A stretch of 43,911 nucleotides of DNA from Gammaproteobacteria bacterium (GTDB taxonomy: Bacteria > Pseudomonadota > Gammaproteobacteria > Poriferisulfidales > Oxydemutatoraceae), in NCBI GenBank assembly GCA_028817225.1, contig JAPPQC010000028.1, positions 1 through 43,911 of the forward strand. The letters are read 5' to 3'. This document shows, piece by piece, positions 37,570 to 43,911 of the stretch. Position 1 is the stretch's first letter, and every line of letters begins with the position of its first letter. The notes beneath the pieces were generated by a model. It saw only the letters and a program-made list of their open reading frames with translations. It was not told the DNA's origin and searched no databases. The position numbers were made by a program, and so were the translations under genes.

Positions 37570-37663
37570 CGCCTTCAGCGTCTGCCTTCAGGCGTTGCCT
37601 TCAATCCCTCTACCCCCGAGGAGGGGGGTGGGATATGGGCGCCTTCAGCGTCTGCCTTCAGGC
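37570..37663. repeat. 24-base direct repeats flanking a C/G hairpin
   Basis: CGCCTTCAGCGTCTGCCTTC plus AGGC occurs at 37570 and again at 37640, 70 bases apart. Between them lie a third partial copy (TTCAGGCGTTGCCTTCAA) and the short hairpin ACCCCC-GAGGAG-GGGGGT. The block follows the stop of the precursor gene at 37669. Confidence 0.7.
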
Positions 37664-37668
37664 CGCCT

Positions 37669-38091
37669 TTACTCCGTCGGCGGCCTTGATGCTTGCCCGT
37701 CCGCCGGCGGAGTGACTGCGCTATCGCCGTGCATGATCTGCGCGGCGGCCTGCGCGACCCGCTGCGCGGAGTTCGAGCTGGCGGTTCCGAGACAGCCGAG
37801 ACAGCCGATGAAAGTGCTGTAAGTGCTGGCCGAAGCCGCGCTCGCCGCGTCGCTGAGATGAATACCGCCGGACAGGTCCGACAGTTCGTCGTCATACAGC
37901 ATGCCGGGCGGCGGCGGAAAGGTCACATGCAGGGTGCTGGCGTCATCGGTCACCACCTTGACATTGGCCTGACGATAAGGCCATTTTTCTCCGCTGTGCT
38001 TTTCGTAGGCTTCCTTCGGATTCGCCTCAAACTCTTTCGCAAATTGCGGATTCTCGAAAAGAGCGTTCAATTGTTGATAAATAGGTTCCAT
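37669..38091 (-). CDS. NHLP-leader RiPP precursor peptide with Cys/Ser/Thr core
   Basis: A 140-residue peptide. Leader 1-76: LFENPQFAKEFEANPKEAYEK, NVKVVTDDASTLHVTFPPPP, ending DDELSDLSGG. The core (64 residues) is Ala/Ser-rich with two cysteines in TFIGCLGCLGTASSNSAQ, then a polar tail. The leader layout (F..nP.ea, V.V..D......hP, E-L-S-x-h-S-G-G) matches NHLP/nitrile-hydratase-type RiPP leaders. GCLGTASS recalls GTIGSASS in the two precursors at 42751-43604. Start ATG 38091 follows GGGGGAAAAAA. No modification enzyme is next to it; the neighbours are a desaturase and nrdA. Confidence 0.78.
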   Translation of the reverse strand: MEPIYQQLNALFENPQFAKEFEANPKEAYEKHSGEKWPYRQANVKVVTDDASTLHVTFPPPPGMLYDDELSDLSGGIHLSDAASAASASTYSTFIGCLGCLGTASSNSAQRVAQAAAQIMHGDSAVTPPADGQASRPPTE

Positions 38092-38260
38092 TTTTTTCCC
38101 CCAAAAGGTTTGTTTCCCTGACAATAATTAGACCCTCCCCTTTCTCCCCCGTCAAGGGGACAGGCCGTTCAGCAACATCTGGCAACCGCGCAGGCGCCGG
38201 GGCCGGGGCCGGGGCCGCCGGGCGCCCTCACAGGCTGTCCACAAGGTTTTTCAAGGCTTT

Positions 38261-38327
38261 TCCGGCGGAAAACCACAAGATGTCGTATTGACTGCGGCGG
38301 CGGACTGGCATATCTTGTGTTTTCCGG
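38261..38327 (+). promoter_or_regulatory. Inverted-repeat operator upstream of nrdA, NrdR-box-like
   Basis: CCGGCGGAAAACCACAAGAT (38261-38280) is the near-perfect inverse of ATCTTGTGTTTTCCGG (38312-38327). The inner ATATCTTGTGT resembles half of the NrdR box (ACACWATATATWGTGT), and CCACAAGATGT is a weaker second copy. NrdR regulates ribonucleotide reductase operons in most bacteria. The assignment is tentative, because spacing differs from the usual pair. Confidence 0.4.
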
Positions 38328-38329
38328 GT

Positions 38330-38335
38330 TATAAT
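38330..38335 (+). promoter_or_regulatory. -10 box of nrdA
   Basis: A perfect TATAAT 7 bases before the nrdA ATG at 38343, directly after the right arm of the inverted repeat. As for ribF and proB, it implies a leaderless mRNA. Confidence 0.55.
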
Positions 38336-38342
38336 CCAGACC

Positions 38343-41228
38343 ATGCAAACGACAACGGAGAACCATTTTCTGATGCAACAACCATCCACGGTGGCGCCCG
38401 AAGCGGCGGCGCCCTCCGCAGCCGTCCGCGCCGAGGCCCCGGTCACGGCGCTGGCCCAGTACAAGGTGATTCGCCGCAACGGCAAGGTCACCGCGTTTGA
38501 CCCGTCCAAAATCAAGGTCGCGCTGGCCAAGGCGTTTCTGGCCGTTGAGGGCGGCATGGCGGCGGCGTCGCCGCGCGTCCATGAAATCGTCGCCGACCTG
38601 ACCGAACAGGTCGTGGCCGCGCTGATGCGCAACCGCGGCGGCGGCGAATCCTTCCACATTGAGGACATCCAGGACCAGGTTGAACTGGCGCTGATGCGCG
38701 GCGGCTACCACAAGGTCGCGCGCGGCTATGTGCTCTACCGCGAGGAGCGCGCGAAGGAGCGGGCGCAAAACGACGCCGGCGACGAGCGCGCCGACGCCGA
38801 CGGCGCGGAGATTCTGGTGCTGCACGAAGACGGCTCCGAGAAGCCGCTCGACAGCGCGCGCCTGCGGCTGATTGTCGAGGAGGCGTGCCGCGACACCGGC
38901 CAGGTCGAGCCGCAGCCGATTATCAAGGAAACCCTGCACAACCTTTTCAGCGGCATGAAGGCCGCCGATGTCAGCACCGCGCTGATCATGAGCGCGCGCG
39001 CGATGGTCGAGAAAGAGCCGGATTACAGCGTCGTCGCCGCGCGCCTGCTGCTCGACAAACTGCGGCGCGAGGCGCTGTCGTTCCTCGCCGGGCAGTTCGA
39101 CGAGGCCACCGGCGACGAGATGACGGCGCGCTACCCCGACTATTTCGAGCGCTATGTCGCGCGCGGCTGCGAACTGGAACTGCTCGACCCGAAACTGCGC
39201 GATGAATTCGATGTCGCGCGGCTGGCGGCGGCGATTGACCCGCAGCGCGACCATGTCTTCAGTTACCTCGGGCTGCAAACACTCTATGACCGCTACTTCA
39301 TCCACCACGGCGACACGCGCTTTGAACTGCCGCAGGCGTTTTTCATGCGCGTCGCGATGGGGCTGGCGATGAACGAGGTGGAGCGCGAGGACCGCGCCAT
39401 CGAGTTCTACAACCTGCTGTCGTCGTTCGCGTTCATGAGTTCGACGCCGACGCTGTTCAATTCCGGCACGCTGCGCCCGCAACTGTCGTCGTGCTACCTG
39501 ACGACGGTGTCCGACGACCTGCACGGCATTTTCGGGGCGGTGCAGGACAACGCGATGCTGTCGAAGTTCGCCGGCGGCCTCGGCAACGACTGGAGCCGCG
39601 TGCGCGCGATGGGCTCGCACATCAAGGGCACCAACGGCAAGTCGCAGGGCGTGGTGCCGTTTCTGAAGGTCGCCAACGACACCGCGGTCGCGGTCAACCA
39701 GGGCGGCAAGCGCAAGGGCGCGGTGTGCGCCTACCTTGAGACCTGGCACCTGGACATCGAGGAATTTCTCGAGTTGCGAAAGAACACCGGCGACGACCGC
39801 CGCCGCACGCACGACATGAACACCGCCAACTGGATACCCGACCTGTTCATGAAGCGCCTGCGCGAGGGCGGCTCGTGGACGCTGTTCTCGCCGAGCGAGA
39901 CGGCGGACCTGCACGACCTGTGCGGCGACGCCTTCGAGAAGCGCTATGCCGAATACGAGGCCGCCGCCGACAACGGCGGCATCGCCAACTTCAAGCGCGT
40001 CGAGGCCGCCGACCTGTGGCGCAAGATGCTGAACATGCTCTACGAGACCGGCCACCCGTGGCTCGCCTTCAAGGATCCGTGCAACCTGAGGTCGCCGCAG
40101 CAGCACGCCGGCGTCGTCCATTCCTCCAACCTGTGCACCGAAATCACGCTCAACACCTCGGACGAGGAAATCGCGGTGTGCAACCTCGGGTCGGTCAACC
40201 TGGCGCTGCATGTCAACGAGGACGGCCTGATGATGGACAAACTCGAGCGCACCGTCGCCACCGCGATGCGCATGCTCGACAATGTCATTGACTACAACTA
40301 TTACAGCGTCCGCAAGGCGCGCAACTCCAACCTCAAACACCGCCCGGTCGGGCTGGGGCTGATGGGTTTCCAGGACGCGCTCTACCGGCTGCGCATCCCC
40401 TACGCCAGCGACGCCGCCGTTGACTTCGCCGACCGCTCGATGGAGGCGGTCAGTTACTGCGCCATCCAGGCGTCGTGCGACCTCGCCGGCGAGCGCGGCG
40501 CCTACCCGAGTTACCGCGGCTCGCTGTGGGAGCGGGGCGTGCTGCCGATTGACTCGCTGCGCCTGCTGGCCGAAAGCCGCGGCGGGTTTTTGCAGGTGGA
40601 CGACTCGTCCACGCTCGACTGGGACGCGCTGCGCCGGCGCATCGCCAAGACCGGCATGCGCAACTCCAACACGATGGCGATTGCGCCGACGGCGACGATT
40701 TCCAACATCTGCAATGTCACCCAGAGCATCGAGCCGACCTACCAGAACCTGTTCGTCAAATCCAACCTGTCGGGCGAGTTCACCGTCATCAACTCGCACC
40801 TGGTGGACGACCTGAAACGGCTTGATCTGTGGGACGAAGTCACGGTGACCGACCTCAAATACTACGACGGCAGCGTCCAGCGCATGGACCGCGTGCCCGA
40901 CGAGATCAAGTCGCTCTACGCCACCGCCTTTGAGATGGACCCGCGCTGGCTGGTCGAGGCCGCCGCAAGGCGCCAGAAATGGATAGACCAGTCGCAGTCG
41001 CTGAACCTCTACATGGCCGAGCCGGACGGCAAAAAGATGGACAGCCTCTACAAACTGGCGTGGCTCAGGGGGCTGAAGACAACCTATTACCTGCGCTCGA
41101 TGGGCGCCACACATGTCGAGAAAAGCACGATGGAAAAAGTGGACGGCAACCTCAACGCGGTGCCGTCCGGACAGGACGCGAGGGGGGCCTGCCTGATCAC
41201 CGACCCCGACTGCGAAGCCTGTCAGTAA
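38343..41228 (+). CDS. nrdA: Ribonucleoside-diphosphate reductase, alpha subunit (class I)
   Basis: A 961-residue catalytic subunit that reduces ribonucleotides to deoxyribonucleotides. The N-terminus carries two ATP-cone-like regions: [20 protein letters not shown] (about 42-61 onward), and a second from [20 protein letters not shown] to LLLDKL. The barrel shows [16 protein letters not shown] and CNLGSVNL, with the active-site cysteines, and [12 protein letters not shown]. The C-terminal redox pair is DCEACQ. Two cones make it longer than E. coli NrdA. The first 35 residues are Ala/Pro-rich and poorly conserved. nrdB follows 17 bases later. Confidence 0.96.
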   Translation: MQTTTENHFLMQQPSTVAPEAAAPSAAVRAEAPVTALAQYKVIRRNGKVTAFDPSKIKVALAKAFLAVEGGMAAASPRVHEIVADLTEQVVAALMRNRGGGESFHIEDIQDQVELALMRGGYHKVARGYVLYREERAKERAQNDAGDERADADGAEILVLHEDGSEKPLDSARLRLIVEEACRDTGQVEPQPIIKETLHNLFSGMKAADVSTALIMSARAMVEKEPDYSVVAARLLLDKLRREALSFLAGQFDEATGDEMTARYPDYFERYVARGCELELLDPKLRDEFDVARLAAAIDPQRDHVFSYLGLQTLYDRYFIHHGDTRFELPQAFFMRVAMGLAMNEVEREDRAIEFYNLLSSFAFMSSTPTLFNSGTLRPQLSSCYLTTVSDDLHGIFGAVQDNAMLSKFAGGLGNDWSRVRAMGSHIKGTNGKSQGVVPFLKVANDTAVAVNQGGKRKGAVCAYLETWHLDIEEFLELRKNTGDDRRRTHDMNTANWIPDLFMKRLREGGSWTLFSPSETADLHDLCGDAFEKRYAEYEAAADNGGIANFKRVEAADLWRKMLNMLYETGHPWLAFKDPCNLRSPQQHAGVVHSSNLCTEITLNTSDEEIAVCNLGSVNLALHVNEDGLMMDKLERTVATAMRMLDNVIDYNYYSVRKARNSNLKHRPVGLGLMGFQDALYRLRIPYASDAAVDFADRSMEAVSYCAIQASCDLAGERGAYPSYRGSLWERGVLPIDSLRLLAESRGGFLQVDDSSTLDWDALRRRIAKTGMRNSNTMAIAPTATISNICNVTQSIEPTYQNLFVKSNLSGEFTVINSHLVDDLKRLDLWDEVTVTDLKYYDGSVQRMDRVPDEIKSLYATAFEMDPRWLVEAAARRQKWIDQSQSLNLYMAEPDGKKMDSLYKLAWLRGLKTTYYLRSMGATHVEKSTMEKVDGNLNAVPSGQDARGACLITDPDCEACQ

Positions 41229-41245
41229 CCAACCGGAGGCAAAAC

Positions 41246-42577
41246 ATGCAAACTGCGACAACCCGACACTGGGACGACCCGCTGGCCGAAGCCGGGCCGC
41301 CGCCCGGCATCCGCCCGCCCGTCCCGAACAACGGCGGCGGCAACGGCGCCGTTACACTCCCGGACGACACCGGCGGCGCACACGGCGCCAATGGCAACGG
41401 CGCCAACGGTGCGAACGCCAACGACACGAATGGCGCCAACGGCGCACACGCCGCGAACGCCAACGGCACGAACGGCGCGAGCACCGCGGACGCCAACGCC
41501 GCCAACGGCGCGGCGGTGCGCGGCGGCGCCACCGGCCTTGAAACCATCGAGATGGGCGCGTCGCGCATTCAGGTGGACGACAAGCAGATTATCAACTGCC
41601 GCGCCGACCTGAACCAACTGGTGCCGTTCAAGTACACCTGGGCGTGGGACAAGTATCTCGCCGCCTGCAACAACCACTGGATGCCGCAGGAAATCAACAT
41701 GACCGCCGACATCGCGCTGTGGAAAAGCGCCGACGGCCTGACCGCGGACGAGCGCATGGTGGTCGAGCGCAACCTCGGCTTTTTCTCGACCGCCGACTCG
41801 CTGGTCGCCAACAACCTGGTGCTCGCGGTGTACCGCCACATCACCAACCCGGAGTGCCGCCAGTACCTGCTGCGCCAGGCGTTCGAGGAGGCGCTGCACA
41901 CGCACGCCTACCAGTACTGCATCGAGTCCCTCGGCCTTGACGAGGGCGAGGTCTTCAACATGTACCGCGAACTGCCGTCGGTGGCGCGCAAGTCGGAATG
42001 GGCGCTGCCCTACACCCAAAGCCTCGGCGACCCGGACTTCGTCACCGGCACCACCGAAAACGACCGCCGCCTGCTGCGCGACCTGATCGCGTTCTATGTC
42101 GTGTTTGAGGGCATCTTCTTCTATGTCGGCTTCGCCCAGATTCTGTCCATGGGGCGGCGCAACAAGATGACCGGCGTCGCCGAGCAGTTTCAGTACATCC
42201 TGCGCGACGAGTCCATGCACATGAACTTCGGCATTGATGTCATCAACCAGATCAAGATGGAAAACCCGAGCCTGTGGAGCGACGAATTCAAGGCCGAAAT
42301 CACCGAACTGATACTGGACGGCGTGCGCTTCGAGAAACTCTACGCCGAAGACACGATGCCGCGCGGCATGCTCGGCATGAACGCCAACCTGTTCAAGCAG
42401 TATGTGGATTTCATCGCCAACCGGCGGCTTTCACAAATCGGCCTGCCCGAGCAGTTTGCCGGCGCCGCCAACCCGTTCCCGTGGATGTCGGAGATTCTCG
42501 ACCTCAAGAAAGAGAAGAACTTCTTCGAGACCCGCGTCATTGAATACCAGACCGGGGGCGCGCTGAACTGGGACTGA
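41246..42577 (+). CDS. nrdB: Ribonucleoside-diphosphate reductase, beta subunit (class I)
   Basis: A 443-residue di-iron tyrosyl-radical subunit. Ligand pattern: TADIALWK (Asp), [11 protein letters not shown] (Glu, His and the Tyr radical four residues after the His, as in class Ia), [10 protein letters not shown] (Glu) and [11 protein letters not shown] (Glu, His). The C-terminal tail ([13 protein letters not shown]) docks on NrdA. Residues about 28-95 are an unusual Asn-Gly-Ala-Thr-rich linker (repeats of GANGAN, NANDTNG and HAANANG) encoded by GC-rich repeats at about 41376-41520. Such a linker is not part of the fold. The ATG at 41246 follows CCGGAGGC. Confidence 0.96.
   Translation: MQTATTRHWDDPLAEAGPPPGIRPPVPNNGGGNGAVTLPDDTGGAHGANGNGANGANANDTNGANGAHAANANGTNGASTADANAANGAAVRGGATGLETIEMGASRIQVDDKQIINCRADLNQLVPFKYTWAWDKYLAACNNHWMPQEINMTADIALWKSADGLTADERMVVERNLGFFSTADSLVANNLVLAVYRHITNPECRQYLLRQAFEEALHTHAYQYCIESLGLDEGEVFNMYRELPSVARKSEWALPYTQSLGDPDFVTGTTENDRRLLRDLIAFYVVFEGIFFYVGFAQILSMGRRNKMTGVAEQFQYILRDESMHMNFGIDVINQIKMENPSLWSDEFKAEITELILDGVRFEKLYAEDTMPRGMLGMNANLFKQYVDFIANRRLSQIGLPEQFAGAANPFPWMSEILDLKKEKNFFETRVIEYQTGGALNWD
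41376..41520 (+). repeat. Simple-sequence tract encoding an Asn/Gly/Ala linker in nrdB
   Basis: Imperfect repeats of GGCGCCAAYGG and GCGAACGCCAACG types run through this stretch in frame, encoding a disordered linker between the start codon region and the conserved beta-subunit fold. Confidence 0.75.
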
Positions 42578-42616
42578 CTTTCTCCTCCACCCTTTTTGCT
42601 CCTCCTTTTTGAGCAA

Positions 42617-42647
42617 GGCGCCCCACCCCCGGGGCGCCACCTTTTTT
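42617..42647 (+). terminator. Intrinsic terminator of nrdAB
   Basis: GGCGCCCC (42617) pairs with GGGGCGCC (ending 42638) around a C-rich loop. It is followed by ACC and a T6 run at 42642-42647. Confidence 0.85.
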
Positions 42648-42670
42648 CCCGACCACCCGAACATGCGACA

Positions 42671-42706
42671 ACGCCCGCGCCGCAGGTGTGCGGCGCGGGC
42701 GTTTTC
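42671..42706. terminator. Second hairpin between nrdB and the convergent precursor genes
   Basis: A perfect 13-bp stem ACGCCCGCGCCGC / GCGGCGCGGGCGT surrounds a 6-base loop, followed by TTTT. It is on the boundary of converging transcripts. Confidence 0.75.
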
Positions 42707-42750
42707 ACGGACTCTCTGCGGGCTTTTCCGATGCCCGCCGCAGGCCGCGC

Positions 42751-43128
42751 TCAGCCTTTAGAACTGGCGCTGCCGATGGTGCCCGCGCTGCCGAAGCAAC
42801 TGGGCGTCGTGCTGGCGGTGCCGACAGTGCCGACGCTGCTGGCGGACCCTCCTCCGGCGATGGCGGACAAATCGTCGGCCTCCAGGCCCTGCATCTCGCT
42901 GGGCATCGCGGGAAACACCACATAAAGCGTTTTGTCGGTGTTGAAGTGCACCTTCAGCTCGCGGCTGCCGACCTGGCGGCCAATCAGGTCCGCGTCCTCC
43001 GGCGGCAACTGCCGCACCACGGCCCAACTGTCGCGCGCCGCCTCCTTCCGGAAGGCCGCGTCGCTCCGGTATTTTACGGCAATCCGGCGCACATGGGCGC
43101 CGATGGATTCATTGTATGGAATATGCAT
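42751..43128 (-). CDS. NHLP-leader RiPP precursor peptide with GTxG core
   Basis: A 125-residue peptide. Leader 1-93 has FRKEAARDSWAVVRQL, ELKVHFNTDKTLYVVFPAMP, and the end LEADDLSAIAGG. The core of 32 residues is almost only Gly, Ser, Thr and Ala, with one Cys: SASSVGTVGTAST, TPSCFGSAG, TIGSASSKG. The pattern suits dehydration, cyclisation or azole formation, but the enzyme type cannot be told from the core. Start ATG 43128 sits just after GGAGGAAAGAATC. It lies 32 bases after the stop of the sister precursor gene, so the two are co-transcribed. Confidence 0.8.
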   Translation of the reverse strand: MHIPYNESIGAHVRRIAVKYRSDAAFRKEAARDSWAVVRQLPPEDADLIGRQVGSRELKVHFNTDKTLYVVFPAMPSEMQGLEADDLSAIAGGGSASSVGTVGTASTTPSCFGSAGTIGSASSKG

Positions 43129-43160
43129 GATTCTTTCCTCCAGTTGTGAATGCCCGGGCC

Positions 43161-43604
43161 TCAAGCCTCAAGGCCGACGCTGTCCGGGCGGCTGCCGCTT
43201 TCCGAACTGGCGGAACCGATGGTGCCGCCGGTGCCCGCCGTACTCATTGTGCTCGGCGCGCAGGAGCACCCGAAAGTGGCCGCCGTGCCGATGCAGCCCG
43301 CGGTGCCGGCGGTGTTGCCGCCGACGACGGCGCTGAGATTCTCCACCGACATCTCCCCGACTCTGCCGGGCGGCGGCACCGGAAAGTGAATCCGGTCGGC
43401 GGTGTCGGCGACGATTCTGACCTTGACGCCGTCGGCGATGCTGACGCCGAGATACTCCAGCGTGTCGGATACATCACCGGCGTCAATCCGCGCCCGCAAC
43501 GATGCATCTTCCCGATATTGTTTCGCAAGCGTCTCAAATTTCACCCAGTTGGCTTTTTCCTCCTCGGTTTGTTGAGGCGCGCCTGAATAACTTTTTTCTT
43601 CCAT
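43161..43604 (-). CDS. NHLP-leader RiPP precursor peptide with GTAG/GTIGSASS core
   Basis: A 147-residue peptide, first of the pair. Leader 1-96: ETLAKQYREDASLRARIDAG, VKVRIVADTADRIHFPVPPP, ending MSVENLSAVVGG. The core of 51 residues holds three cysteines and many Thr/Ser/Gly: NTAGTAGCIGTAATFGCSCA, then STAGTGGTIGSASSESG and a polar tail. GTIGSASS is identical to the sister peptide (TIGSASS), evidence of common origin. Start ATG 43604 follows GGAGGAAAG. Twin palindromes in its 5' leader suggest regulation. Confidence 0.8.
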   Translation of the reverse strand: MEEKSYSGAPQQTEEEKANWVKFETLAKQYREDASLRARIDAGDVSDTLEYLGVSIADGVKVRIVADTADRIHFPVPPPGRVGEMSVENLSAVVGGNTAGTAGCIGTAATFGCSCAPSTMSTAGTGGTIGSASSESGSRPDSVGLEA

Positions 43605-43624
43605 TTTTCTTTCCTCCGAAAATA

Positions 43625-43660
43625 AGATGCCCCGGCATCGTCAGATGTCCCGGCATCGTT
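43625..43660 (-). promoter_or_regulatory. Tandem 18-base palindromes upstream of the precursor pair
   Basis: AGATGCCCCGGCATCGTC (43625-43642) is followed directly by AGATGTCCCGGCATCGTT (43643-43660). Each centres on a palindrome (GATGCC-CC-GGCATC type). On the minus strand they lie between a TACAAT box (43680-43675) and the ribosome-binding site, so they could be twin operators or leader hairpins. Confidence 0.55.
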
Positions 43661-43742
43661 TGTCTTGACCGGCATTGTACAGCACCGGCGCGGCGCGGCG
43701 GTTCATCAACTTTTGGCAGCGAAAGCCCGGCCCCGAAGTGCG

Positions 43743-43911
43743 TCAGCGGGCGGTTTCCAGGCGCGCCCAGCCCGGCTCGACGAGCACGCCGGCCTGCCAC
43801 AATTCGCACAGCACATCGCCGACGAGCGCCGGCGCGACATCGGCGGCGGACGACAGGCGGCGGCGGATTTCGGCGACGGGCGCGACCGACTCGGGGTTGC
43901 CGGCAACGCGC
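43743..43911 (-). CDS. C-terminal end of an unidentified protein, partial
   Basis: The last 55 codons of a minus-strand gene entering from the right edge, ending at TGA (43745-43743). The sequence reads ...VAPVAEIRRRLSSAADVAP, ALVGDVLCELWQAGVLVEPG and WARLETAR, a helix-rich piece that looks like a winged-helix end. Too little is present to name the family. Its place just upstream of the RiPP precursor pair makes it worth extending, since a processing or modifying enzyme would be expected nearby. Confidence 0.6.
   Translation of the reverse strand, partial: RVAGNPESVAPVAEIRRRLSSAADVAPALVGDVLCELWQAGVLVEPGWARLETAR

Noticed and set aside
37575..37895. A 106-codon minus-strand frame beside the precursor gene
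   Set aside because: It overlaps the precursor in another frame, is Arg/Pro/Ser-rich, and is partly made of the 24-base repeats.
38169..41261. A 1,030-codon minus-strand open frame
   Set aside because: It is antisense to nrdA, with no motif of its own.

Overview
The window is GC-rich, gene-dense bacterial chromosome. It probably comes from an uncultured gammaproteobacterium, possibly host-associated. The reasons are the ribF-ileS-lspA-ispH order, a tsaC-hemF-hemB-aroE cluster, a minor-pilin cluster (PilW/PilX/PilE-like), rpmB-rpmG, and class I nrdAB. No rRNA marker is present, so the assignment rests on gene order and protein family only. No gene-free stretch exceeds about 300 bases. Nearly all long open frames opposite the real genes are GC-driven shadows.

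Layout. (1) 1-8767, minus: the first 2,922 codons of a giant secreted repeat protein with PKD/cadherin-like and Calx-beta-like modules, running off the left edge. It is divergent from ribF, and a C10 tract lies in the shared promoter region. (2) 8859-14566, plus: ribF, ileS, lspA, ispH, then tRNA-Ala(CGC). (3) 14583-15893, minus: a GT92-like glycosyltransferase. (4) 15982-19637, plus: tsaC, hemF, hemB, aroE. (5) 19789-22846: a gamma-carbonic-anhydrase-like hexapeptide protein (minus), then three type IV pilin-like genes (plus). (6) 22865-25296, minus: a BsuBI/PstI-type restriction-modification pair. (7) 25337-27829, minus: topA. (8) 27846-33017, minus: an accessory block with a STAS/GHKL ATPase, a DUF4325 protein, a membrane protein and a large N6-adenine methyltransferase. 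(9) 33191-38091: a small ORF, rpsT, rpmG, rpmB, proB and a fatty-acid desaturase, with two RiPP precursor genes scattered among them. (10) 38343-42577: nrdA-nrdB. (11) 42751-43604, minus: two more RiPP precursors in tandem. (12) The tail of an unknown gene at the right edge.

Two things stand out. First, gene junctions in the plus-strand housekeeping operons have been tandemly duplicated around the start codon of the downstream gene. At ileS/lspA, lspA/ispH, tsaC/hemF, hemF/hemB and hemB/aroE this leaves chains of 8-50 codon mini-ORFs. Their stops overlap the next start, so the stop/start coupling of each junction is preserved through the duplication. In exported proteins (giant protein, PilW, PilX) the same kind of duplication is in frame and multiplies the N-terminal leader. 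Second, four peptides with nitrile-hydratase-like (NHLP) leaders ending in Gly-Gly are encoded with no recognisable modification enzyme nearby. Three have Ser/Thr/Gly/Cys cores sharing a G-T/C-x-G-T/S-A-S pattern. This suggests a dispersed RiPP family served by enzymes elsewhere.

Further traits: several genes have a perfect TATAAT only 6-7 bases before ATG, implying leaderless mRNAs, and several housekeeping enzymes carry Gly/Asn/Asp/Ala-rich insertions.
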